A stretch of 64,000 nucleotides of DNA from Epinephelus fuscoguttatus. Its lineage: Eukaryota; Chordata; Actinopteri; Perciformes; Serranidae. This document shows positions 1 through 12,700 of this stretch, piece by piece. The stretch covers positions 26,022,117-26,086,116 of the forward strand of contig NC_064762.1 in the NCBI RefSeq assembly GCF_011397635.1, in the 5' to 3' direction. The notes below the pieces were generated by a model. That model saw nothing but the letters and a program-made list of their open reading frames with translations. It was not told the DNA's origin and made no database searches. How positions within the stretch are numbered: position 1 is the stretch's first letter; each line of letters begins with the position of its first letter. A program made the translations under genes and the position numbers.

Positions 1-613
1 TTATAATTACACAAATTTTGTTTCAGTTGTTAATAGCTGACACACTTAGGCCTCCATATGTGGAACATTTGATACTCGGTTTCTGTACCCCTACGTTCAC
101 CTTTGGGGGTCCCCCACATATAAAGGGGTGTCTCCTGCCTTGCCTCTTACCTTTTGCTGTTGTAGTCCATGGGAGAGGTAAGCGACATTGCTCTCGTAGT
201 AATTTCTGTTTTGGCACTGTTATGCTGTTTGTAAGCTCATTTTACAGCCTAAACCTATTGTATAATATGCTAACATATTCCTGTGTCACTTAATTTGTGT
301 AGGGGCTCGAGTTTATGTGGTCGTATTAGACAGATGATTTCGTTGGTACCACTTTACTTTTACTTTCAACAGAGTATTTTTACACTGTGGTATTACTACT
401 TTCACTTAAGTAAAAGATCTGATTACTCCTTCCACTGCAGCTGTTTTCGTAAGTTTAAAGGTAATTTTTATGTCACATTCAAAATAAAACAATAGGTTTT
501 GATCTTTGAGGTTAATTCTGTACATTCTGAACATTGTACTTATTAATCTTAGCTGCACCTTGACGTACAGTCAGCGTCTGTGTGTAAAGAACAGTGAGAA
601 CACGCATACTTAC
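1..613. other. Intron of syne2, nothing recognised
   Basis: AT-rich intronic sequence after coding exon 16. No exon with nesprin similarity and no recognisable repeat was seen in it. Short open frames lack family features. Confidence 0.5.
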
Positions 614-766
614 AAACACTGTCCTCTTCATGCACTCAGCCCACTGCATGTTGACCTTGCTGAGGTGCTCAGCGAGAGCCAGGCTGGTTGAAGGCTCCGT
701 CATTTCAATGAGGAAGTTCCCCGCCTCGTTTAACTTAGCTTGACATGATGTCCACTCGCTCATGTC
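614..766 (-). CDS. syne2: syne2 coding exon 16 (last inside window)
   Basis: A 153-nt phase-0 exon encoding [20 protein letters not shown] and [15 protein letters not shown], matching the nesprin [11 protein letters not shown] motif. Donor GTTT|gtaagt. The next exon lies left of the window. Confidence 0.92.
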
Positions 767-3700
767 CTACAGCACCCACACCAAAAGACAAAAAAAATAT
801 AATTGGCTCTTGCTGCTTCCAAACACTGCACTGTATAGTGAGTGTCATGAAGGAATCTTTCTAAGTTATTCATTGACAGAATTCCAGACAAGACGTTACC
901 TTCGTCCCCGCAGCAGGAGAATGGGTGCTCGACTGTATCTCCTGTGCCAGCCATGTCTGTAGAGCAGTGAGGCACTTGTCGTAAGTCTCCCACGCAGACA
1001 CCACTCTCTCCATCGTCCCTCTCACTGCCGTCACAACCTGTGTGGCCAATTCAGCTTCACTTTCTGCTTCCTTCACCTGACGAGTAACAAGCTGGGAGTC
1101 GTTACCTTGGGAGGGAAAAGTGTGTAAAGGTGAAGTCATGAGTTTTAGAAAATAAAAAAAAATCTTCAAGACATGTATACCATCTGCAGAGTTTACAATA
1201 CAGCAGAGATTACGCTAGGATTATGTGGTTGAAGGCTCTTGTCACAAGCACACATTTAGCTCATACCTAGCGCTGCCTTGCTGTTGTAAGCATTCGCCTT
1301 CTCCTTGAGGTTTTGGAGAGCATCCATCAAGATTAACAGCAAGCTTTGGCGATCCACTGTTTCCTAGACAAATAAACAACAGAAGTCATAATTATTTCTG
1401 GATTTCCAGGGAGCATAATTTGTCAGATGACTCAAAAGTACACCAGTAATTTTATTCCCCTGAATCCTTATCGCGTTAGCATGATAGTATATCATTCCAT
1501 TATCTCACAATAATGTGACTCACATCAGTATGTTTGTGAGTGAAATACGGTTTTATCTCCTGCTCTTTCAGATACTTACATGCCAGTCCTGCAGAAGCAA
1601 AAGTACTGTCTCCTGGGAACTGTAGGGAGCTTTCCAGGTCTGAAGCTTAGCACTGATGCGGCCCAGGAGATCCAGCACAGTGTGACGGCATTCCCGGTAC
1701 TCCAACTTGATCCCTTGATACTTGGCAGTGACTCGGATATTGGTTAAACTGTTTTCAGATGAAGACGGTGTTAATTCATTATTTCATTTTATTGGTACTT
1801 TCTTTATGTAGCTGAAACTGTCATTATATTTATACATCACTAAATGAGATAATCTATAAAAAAAAATCATATTGCTCTGCCTACTCTATTGCCTTGTAGT
1901 GCTTCTAATGGCCTTACCACAGGTAAACAAAAACAACCAATCGGAGTTGAGGAGTCTCAGCTGTTACTGCAAGATTGGCTTTTCTGGCCTCAAATGTTGC
2001 CAGAAACATGGAGGCCAGGTCATAAACTTTGTCATTTTATGGCTCAACAGTAAAAGTGCCATTAATAGCAGAAGGAAGAGGAGGAGAGACATTTTTTTCA
2101 TAGATTATGTGTCTCGTTTATTTCCTCAGTATATAGTGACAGCTTCAGCAAATATAACACAAAATTATTTTTATAAAAGTTACCAACTGTAGCTCTAAAG
2201 ATTAATGGCTTTAACGGTCCAGTGTTTAAGACTGAAAGAGATTTAGTGGCATCTAGTGGTGAGAATTGCAGGTTACAACCAGCTGAAACTTCTCCCAGTT
2301 AGAATTCCTTTAGTGATCGTTCTTTAAGAGGTTTTAACCAGGAGCTGAATTATCCGCAGAGGTCTCTTCCTCTCCAGAACAAATGGACCAGGTGATTTAA
2401 ACAAATAAAAGCATTGAGTAAAACAGTTTCAAGCTACAAATCAGTGTTTCTCTGATGCTGTTTGGTGTGTCAGAGATGCCCCACTAGCCCAGCACCTGCA
2501 ATTCTGGGCTCACCTTTCTTCTCTGATACCTTAAGATTTACATCAGGAGCCGAATTATCTGCAGAGGTCTCTTCCTCTCAAAAATAAATGGACACAGTGA
2601 TTTAAACAGGTGAAAACAATGAATAAAGCAGTTTCACTTTAAAGAATCAGTGTTTTTCCAACGCTAACAACAGTGGCCGATGTGAAAACACTAAAGCCTG
2701 AAAGCGTAACATGAAAAATGAACAGCCCTATCAAAAGCCAGTGTTTGGTTTGTCTGTTCTAGGCTACTGTAAAAACATGGCGGTGCACCATGGAGATCTC
2801 CGAAGACAAGGACCTCCTCCCTATGTAGAAATGAACGGCTCACTCAAAGGTAATGAAAATGCAACAATCCTTATTTTCAGGTGATTATTCACTAAAGAAA
2901 AAATACTTATTATATTATACTCCATGACTGCCAGTATATCCTCCTAAATCTCAAGCACTGGACCTTTAAATGTCCATGTGAGAAAACTGATCTTAGTAAA
3001 AATCCAGTAATTATGGAAGTTAGAAGTTAAAATAATTATGTAACATACCGTCTTTTTATCTCATCAAACTTTTCAGGGGGCACTACTTCGTTCCCTGAGT
3101 CATCCATGTTGAGAAAGGTATCAAGGATTTTGACGTGGTGGCTCATCTCTCTCATTAATGACTGAAAAAAAAATACAGCAAAAAAGATTAGCAGAAGTTT
3201 CATGTTATATATCTCAAAATATTGTTATACTGTCTGTTCATATGTAGGCCACATCTGCACCATCCCTGTCCCAAAGCCTATACGTTGTTTTAGATTTTTT
3301 CCGGGGTTTCACAACACTGAATAAATATTGTACATTTAAGATTTTTGAAAACAGAAAAGATCAAATCTGTTTTGCAGCTCCAAAATATAAATAACCTTTT
3401 GCACGTCTTGTTGAGCTCTTGCTTCTTTAGCAGCATCTGCATGATCTCCCACTCTTCCTCCCTCTTCTGTCAGCGCTGCCTCTGCACGCTGCAGCCACGT
3501 GACAACTGAGTTCAGAGGAGGAGGAAGGCTGGAGTCCAGGTCTGCTTTACATCTCTGCAGCTGGGGAACAACACACACACACACACACACACAACGTGGG
3601 ATAAGCACAAAAAACCTGGGTATTGTAATGTAGTCCAAGGAGTGCTCTGTAAGCATTTCTCATTCATTTGGAGAGAGACAAAGGAAGTGAATCAGCAGGA

Positions 3701-6700
3701 CTAAAAGCAAACTTGGGAACAAAAGCTTGTCCCATTTTTCTTCACTAACTTCCTCACCTCCTCTTCCAGACGATCCCACGCTGTTCTGAGAGCACACTGC
3801 TCTTGGCTCAGCTCAGGACAGCGTCTTATGGCCGCAAGGAGGGTCATCACTGGTCTCCTTTGCTCAGTGAAGGAACCAGCAACGTTCTGAAACACCTGAG
3901 AAACCAAACATAGCCACAACTTCAAATCACTGTACTGCAATACAGAATAATGCACACGAAAGAATGTTTTCTTCTTTGAGCTCTTGTGCTTACATGATAT
4001 TTTTCTGCAAAGCTGGATTTTTCTGTCGCTGTCCATGCCTCTGATAGTTCCTCGAAGGCTTGCTGCAGCCAGCAAGTCACCTTTAGTGCTCGCTCACTTG
4101 GAGAAACCTACAATGGAAAACTGTCTGTAACTGCACTTCTCTGTTTACCAAAGTGAAGAGCAAGCTGATTATGTAGCTTCAAGGTGCATTATCAGTAGAC
4201 AAAAGTAAGAAGTATGTGCTAGACTCCTACAGACCTGACAGCAAACCTCAACTACGGTGCGTTTCACTCCATAAGGACAATATTTTCTGACCCCAAAAGA
4301 CATTAATAATGGACAAATATTAACTGAAGGACGTGTTTGTCTGGTGTATACCTGGTGTAACGGGGAAACAGCGATTGCTGGAGTGAAGTGAGCAGGCAAG
4401 TTCACAGGTGAGAGAGAAAAGGGCTGGACCAGAGGAAACAGCTACACCACCACCACCAGAGGAGAAGAGGGAAAATAATGAACAGTTTCATGCAAGAGAT
4501 TGTGGGTTCAGGCTTGAAACAGGGAAGGGAAGCAGCAAGAAACAGTAGAGAAGATTTGTAGAGATGCAGACGTACATTAGATTAGGTCAGTTCTGAAGTA
4601 AAGTCATTTAAAAATGGTGGTTTGTTTGCCGACCTGCAGGTGGTCATCAGGTGCCGGCATGTCATTGGAGTACTGTAGAAACTGGGCCACGTAAGTCATG
4701 ATGGACTTCTCATCAGGGTCTTCAACATCAACATCTGAGGTGCAGAAAAATAGACAGAAAAACTTAAAGCCCAGTTCAGACCAAAGATTCGCGACGAGAG
4801 GAGCTGAAACTGGCAACTAGTTGCAATGCGCCATTCTGCAACATTCCGAATACCTGCTGGTTCACACCAATGCATCTAGATGAGACGACATATCATCTCT
4901 ATGCAACATTCTAAAACTGTTTCGTCTCATCACGAATCTTTGGTATGAACTGGGCTTGACTCAACCCAACTATCATTTTATACAATGTTTTATAAGATGA
5001 CAATAAGCAAAATCAGATTTAGATTTGTTGCCTAAGAAAAATAATAATGAAAATGATGAAAAATACACTCTAATAATCTCTGTGCTTCCTAGGAGCAGCA
5101 AGTCATCAGTTTTTTGTTTTTTCTGTTTGTTTTATCGAAAAAGTCAAGTCAAAAATCCATGATGACTATTACTGCTGATTGGTTAAGTAATCTGTCATGT
5201 TCCTGGTTATTTGGAAATATTGTGACAACAATATTACGTAGTAAGCCTGACCCTGGGGCTCCAGCAGGCGGGGGATGTGGAGTTCCCTCTCGGCCAGGTG
5301 AAACGCCTCTTCCAGGTTCTCCTGGTTGCTTCTGGACTGAACCAGTGAGAGATCAGCCAGCTGTGGTCTGAGAGAACACAGGATGGCCAAGAAGGCCTCT
5401 CCACTTCTCCAGCTCGACTTGAAGTTCTTCACACTGACGGAGCAACCAACTCTGCAGAGAGAAAGACAAGGATTAGTGGTGTCCATGCGACTTGTATGAA
5501 TGTCTTGAGCATGTCTTTGAACTGTGGGGAGAAGGAAAGTCATGCAAACAGGGAAAGCATGCAATCCCTACAAAGAGGAATCTCCATGATGCCCATAACA
5601 AGTTGCCAGTGTTCAAGTTCTTTTTAACCTACACCCTACCTCTTTCTTAAATTTTACACTCGTGATATGTCTTTGTTAGAAGCATTCATATATGTATATG
5701 GTAGAAAACCCACTTTTTGCATTGGTCCCTGACCCACATGAGCAGGGCCTTCTTGGCGGATACTCGAAAGCGTCTGTGGAGAGGTGACGTCCGGCCTGCA
5801 GGGACTGGACTAGCTGGGATGGGGCTGCCAGGAAAGGAGTCCAGGCTGGCCAGAGAGTCGAGGGAGGAATGACAGGAGTTGTAGGCAAGAGTGCTGGCCA
5901 GCTCCTCGATCTGAAACAGAGACAGTATAACAATATATTGGATCTGCCCTGCGGAACTGGCCGGTGTTTTCACCAACATCTTCAACACCTCCCTCTGTCA
6001 AAGCTCAGTACCCAAGTGCTTCAAAGAGTCCATTATCATCCCAGTTCCCAAGACCAAGAACATCTCCTGCCTCAATGACTACAGACCCATCGCCTTGACA
6101 TCTGCCGTCATGAAATCATTTGAGTGCATCATACTCAAGCACCTGAAAACTGTCACCACCCCCCTCATGGACCCATACCAATTTGCATACAGAGCCAACA
6201 GGTCAGTTGAGGACACCGTCAACTTAGCAATTCATCACATACTGTACCACCTGGAGTCTGCAAACACATATGCCCGCTTCCTGTTAATGGATTTCAGTTC
6301 TGCATTCAACACAATAAACCTGGTCAAACTGTTAAATAAATTACTGGACATGAACATTGACCCATGCATCTGTCACTGGATTAACAGCTTTCTCTGGAAC
6401 AGGCAACAGAAGGTGAAGATCAACAATAACGCATCCTCCCCTCTATTCCTCTGTACAGGCGCACCCCAGGGCTGTGTTCTCTCACCCTGGCTATTCTCCC
6501 TTTACACAAACCAGCTCACATCCCACCACAGCTCTGTCAACCTGTACAAGTACGCAGACGACTCAACCATCATAGGACTCATCACCAACAGCCAAGAAAC
6601 AGAATACCGTGCACAGATCAACCAAGTAGTGACCTGGTGCACAGACAATGATCTACTTACTCAACACATCAAAAACAAAAGAACTCATTGTCGACCTAAG

Positions 6701-9700
6701 ACGCCGGCCATCCCCCAAAACTCCTGTCTTCATTAAAGGTGAATCTATCTCCATCACTGACATATTCAGACTCCTCGGAACCCACATCAGCAACAACCTC
6801 AATTGGAAAATAAACACAGATCACATCTATAAAAAAGCCCAGCAAAGACTTTTCCATCTCCGACAGCTCAAGAAGTTCAGAATAAGGTTTCATCTCCTGC
6901 TCCGCTTCTACACAGCCATCGCCGAAGGCATTCTCACCTCATCCATTACAGTCTGGTTCGGCAGTCTCGACACACTCTCCCGGAAGAAATTACAGCGCAT
7001 CATTAACAGAGCATCCAAAATTACTGGCTCACCCCAACCATCCCTCGAATCACTTCACCGCAAACGGACACTGCGCAGAGCCCACAAAATCATCTCTGAT
7101 CCCACTCACCCTGCACACTATGCCTTCCTGCTACTGCCCTCTGGGAGGCGCTACAGGACAACTACCTCCAAAACAACCCGCTTCAAAAACAGTTTCATTC
7201 CCATTGCAATAAACATTCTGAACTCTGAACGCTGAGGATTAAGCATGGCCCTTATGTATTATGAATATGTGTTTGTCTGTATGTATATCTATGTTTATGT
7301 TTAATGTCCTTTATGTTGGAACCTGTACCAATGAGCTATACTGGAAACAAATTCCACCAGCCTGGCTGTATGGTCATTAAAAGAATCAATCAATCAATCA
7401 ATCAATTTGAAGTTATTAGTGTCTTTAAAACGGTTCATACATATATGAAATCTGACACAAATAATTGATCAATACAGGCGTTAAGTATTTCATTTGAAGT
7501 ATTGAAGGTCCAGTGTGTAGGATTTAGAGGGATATATTAGCAGAAATGGGATGTAGTGTATAATCACCTGAAAATGAGAACTGTTGTGCTTTCGTTACCT
7601 TAGAATGGGTCGTTGATACCTGGAACCTAGTTCCTTTTTCACAGCAGCAGTATAAGATTAATATGTTTTGGCATTGCTTTACCACTGGTACTCACATGAC
7701 AGTGGAGGATGATGGTCCACACAAGTCCAAGGATGATGGAGGGCCGTCCATCTATGATATCTGGGATGTTTATGTTCACCAGTTTGATCTAAATCAACCA
7801 ACCAAAACAAATGTTAATTAAAAACATTGCACAATAAGATGCCATGGTTTTTTTTGTTTTTTTTTGTTTTTTTTTTAGGAAACATACAGATTTTTTCTTG
7901 AGAAAGTTCAGTGCTGTCTCAATGTTGGCCCTGTGCTGGAAAACCCCTCGGCCCCTTTGTCTTTTCTGTGGAGGCAAATTACACTGTCAGCTTTATTGTG
8001 ATAATTATGCTCATGTTAGCATGTTTTTACTTCCCAAAAACTTGACGATTGACTAATTATAGATCTCTTGGAGTAATATGGAATCTATTCAACTTACTAA
8101 CAGAAGCACACTGTTGTAACTCACCATAGGTTGACCACTCATCACCTCCAGCAGGTCAAGCAGCTGTGACCCATCTCTGATGTCAGAGAAGAGGTCCGCC
8201 ATAAACGAGGGAGGGCATCTCTGTAACAATACACAAAATTTAAGTCTTGGTGATTTATCTCTCCAAATGCATCGAAATAAAGGAGCAGGTGAGTTCAGGT
8301 GAAAGTTCCATAATTAATTTCATCTATTTCATCTACTACAGTCAGAGAGGATTCATGCTGTAAGCTTCAGTCAGTATCATGGTACTGATACGGAAAATAA
8401 CCCACATACATGTGTAGCCTATAACTGTACGTTAAAAAACTTCAATAAAATTGTTGTGTCTAAGCACTGGTACACTCAGAGGCCAGAGTAATCATCATCT
8501 GGTCTAGGTTTTATTTGTAGTTTACATCACATAAACACTGGTCAACTAAAGAAAAGTTAGGCCAGGCCCATGGCTATGGAGTGCTCCAGGGATGACCTTG
8601 TTCTGTAGGCCGATGTGGAAGTCAGCATCGCACTGGTTCCCTTGTCAAAAGACCAATGGGATTTTTCCATCGGATTTTGGATTATTGCTGAAAATAAGCT
8701 CTGCGGCCAACAAACGTCATGACTATTGAAGATTAAATGACCAGAAGTCAAAGCTAACGTTAGGCTATAAACGAACTAAACTATGGTCGCAGGACCTAAC
8801 ATCCCCATCAAAATAAGGCTGTGAAGCCGTGTTTGGCGCAGCGTGGCGTGATAACGTTCTGTAGTCTCATTTAGCCACATGTTTGCAACCGCCGTTTGTA
8901 TGACACAAAGAAGCTTCAAAGTTCACAAGTGGAGTATTTACTGACGCATTTTATGTCAGACAACAAAACGTGAAACTTTCTGAAGCTTGTGTTAACCAAA
9001 AACCTTATTTCAGGCACCTAACCAAAAACCCATTAAAAAAACCATTAACTTTGAGACGAGGGAATCATTAGTGGTAAAATGCTTACTCATTTGCTGGTTT
9101 TAGGACTCATTCCTCGCTAACTCTATTGGGCAGTTAGCAGCTGACGGCTAGCAGCACGCTCCTGCACCTGAACTGAACCAACTTGCAACTCCAGCCATGA
9201 ACTATCCTGAGGAGCTTCTGCTCTTGCTTTTAATCAGACAACTCCTCCTACAGACAAACCAAAGTCAGTTGGTGACTCTAAATTGGCCGTAGGTGTGAAT
9301 GTGAGTGTGAATGGTTGTCTGTCTCTATGTGTCAGCCCTGTGATAGTCTGGTGACCTGACCAGGGTGTACCCTGCCTCTCACCCAATGACAGCTGGGATA
9401 GGCTCCAGCCCCCCCTGTGACCCCCAAACCGGATAAGCGGTTATAAAAAATTAATGAATGAAAAATTTAAATTCTAATTGTACTACCACAGAAATATTAA
9501 CAATATAGGCTGTTTAAGGTATTTTTAAAAGACATTTCCCTAAAGAAACTGCACTCTACTCAACAGGGTAAAGTACCCTACCTTTACTATAAAGTTCATT
9601 GGATGCACTCACTTCCTGTTTGGTGATTTGGGGCTACGATCGGCAGGTAATATGAATGGAAGCTGAATTTAACCAATAAGTTCATTTTAATTGAATGCAT

Positions 9701-12700
9701 TGCTAAATTAATCAAGTGGCAATTTCATTAACAATGTGAATAATGAATATGCATAGTGAAATAACTTCTTTTGTTAGGAGGTTAGCATGCTACAACCACA
9801 TGTACCTCCTATAGTTGCATATTATAATCAGTGTCAGAAATTAGCAAGGGCCACGGGCCATTTGGCCCGCAATTTATCCAAGAATGCCCCCAAAAGCCAT
9901 GTTCCGGGGGCCAAAATTGCCCCCAAGTTTTCGAAACAACTATATGTATTTATATTTTTAACAGTATTACAATCTGACATTAAAGTATAATTTTATTTTC
10001 ACTAAATTAATTTACCGTCACGTCTACAACTCATTTTCCAGACATAATCAACGAGATTGCACTGATTACATGAGAGTAATCTTACAGAGAAGGGGAGGGG
10101 GCTTTGCTGTACCATAAGTATAAATGAACCATTTCTTGGGTGATCTGTGTCTACACAATGACAAATTAATGAAAAATTAAGGTAGAATGAATGTAACTGT
10201 AATGTGGTGAAACGTTAGTACTGCTAACAGTAGATTAATGGTTAAATCATCACATTTAAACTGGTTGAATTATAGGAAATCTGAGTGATATTTTGCAACC
10301 ATAACTTTATGTAACCCATTATTTATTTCATTTATAGTGGTTTCTACTGAAGAGTGAAGACACTATCTTAGTTGGTTTTGCTTTTCATGTGCTTATTGTT
10401 TGTTTTTGATGGCCCCCAAACATTTTGAAAATGCCCCCATTTTTTAGACCGTGGGGGCCAAAATTGCCCCCAAAATATTTTGTTAATTTCATACCCTATT
10501 TATAATGCTACACAACCAGGACTGCAGGATGAAATAAATGATAGAACTGCAAAAACTAGAATGTGTTTGGCCGGCCAGAGTGCAACCTACACTTATAGGA
10601 AGTAGTTTACAAAGACACAATATGACACGCCATAAAAGCACCCACCAATTAGCAGAGCAGAAAGTCCGAACATATTGTCAAATGTGCTGTTTGCATCAAT
10701 ATCAGTTTATCATCACACCGCATTCAGTTGGGGCTTTGTGAAATATCAAATAGATGAATAACCCTGGATCATATTTGGTGGGAAATGTGCTGAATCATTT
10801 TATACAAAACAGGAAGTTGTTCAGGGTGTCTTCATGTCATGTGGTAAAAAGTCAAAGGCTGATGGAGAAATAATTGTTTCTTTTTGCAAACCACAGAAGA
10901 AAATCTTAAGTGCAACAGAAAGCAAAATGGTTTACGGGAAATGTGATCTACTTTGTGGGTAAAAAACTCTGTGTATAACATTTATTTTGCAGTGACATGA
11001 TTTTTTATCCAAAACTTGCTGCTAAGAAACTATTGTAAACATAATCAAAAAGTCTTTGGGTCAAAGCTTTAAGCCAACAGTGACAACAGTGAACACTGTC
11101 CTCTAGACATAAAGGAAATATCTCCTGTTAGGGGTTGTCAGTGGACTCAGATTGGTGTAACAGATGGCAGGTTATGAACCAATGATTTCAGAGTGCAGTC
11201 ATATGGACAGGAGGTTATGAGGAGGTGGCTGAGTTCAGATTACGTGCTGTTCTGCTTCACTGAAACACTATTTATACTCCAGCTGAGTGTCACACGCAGC
11301 TCAAGGTCTCTTTCCAACAAGACTCATGGTGAGCTGCTTCGCTGCACCTCTCTGTCTGAATAATGAGTCAGCATGTCAACAGCTTGTTTCAGATCATTTA
11401 CAGCCTGACCACAGCATGGTAATGTCATTTTTCAACACAGTTTGGGTAGAGTTCTCAAAACATATATTTTTGTATCTTAATGTTCATTCTTGTCCAAATA
11501 TTGCATATTGAAAAGCAGCTAATGTCGCAGTAAAACATAAATCAGTATTTTTGATCAGGTTTTTCTTGAGACATCTCTCAAATTAAAAGTAGGTTTTGAC
11601 AACAACAGATGTAACATATCAAACTTTTACTGAAACCTATGAAAAAAATAAAATGCCAACAGGCAGACAAATATACTTAATAAACAATGTATAAACTCAT
11701 ACAGCTGTAATCTCTCTCAATCATCACTTATAACCCACTAGAAGTGCGTGGCGGTGTATTTATCTGCAGAGACTCAGACCTCCGCTTGTATTTTATCATT
11801 TTCTTTTCATTGTCTGTGTTCGGGTGTTTATGGACATGTAGCCCCACAGTGCTCAGGTGAGGACACGGCTTTCTATAGATGTAGCGACCAGTTGCCAGAT
11901 TACAACCAGCAGGCATCCAAGAGATGCGAAACGCAAACATAGTGAGGCAAAATGGGAAACAAGGGTGAATCAGAGGTCGCCAACAGTAACAGACAATCCT
12001 GGATAGTATATCTTTAAGAAAAGCAATGCCATGCAGTACATACGGAAGACAGTTTCTTTCTTTTGTGATGCATATACAATATCAAGAGGGAACCACAGTC
12101 AGTACTGGAAAGGGTCACAACACCAAGGGATTTTAAGAACAGACAGTTTCTTAAAGGTGAAGTGATGCTGCATATACACCTGTAGCATTGTGTAACATTT
12201 TCTCATCAGTTCCTTTCTGCATCATTACTCCTGCCTCTCTCTAATGCACTCACTAATATACTTTAACTGCCATAAAGATAATCTCCAAAAGATATTCCTA
12301 AGGTTTCTACCTTTTTTGGGGGGGGTTTTCCTTATCCACTGTGAGGGTCCTAAGGACAGAGGGATGTCATATGCTGTAAAGCCCTCTGAGGCAAATTGGG
12401 ATTTGTGATATTGGGATTCTGGCCCCCGGGACCCTAAAGAGGATAAGCGGTTAGAAAATGGATGGATGGATGAATATGTCCTAGTGGCATGGTGGTGTGG
12501 TGGTTATTTAGTTAAAAGCAAAAGAATCTGCACAGCAAAGAGGTTCCTGGAGCTTCCATCCTAGGTGTGGGAGCCCTTCTGTAAAAGTTTTCATGTTCTC
12601 CCTGTGTCAGCGTGGGTTTTCTCTGGATACTCCGGCTTCCTCCCACAGTCTAAAGACATGCAGGTTAAGTGGTGACTCTAAATTGTCCTGACACAACCCT

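Noticed and set aside
120..205. Short stretch with acceptor-like and donor-like signals on the plus strand (tgttgtag, gtaagc)
   Set aside because: Would give a 12-nt exon on the strand opposite to syne2 with no coding context.
1872..2192. Plus-strand open frame of 106 codons in a syne2 intron
   Set aside because: Sits in an AT-rich intron next to a MITE; no domain and no homologue recognised.
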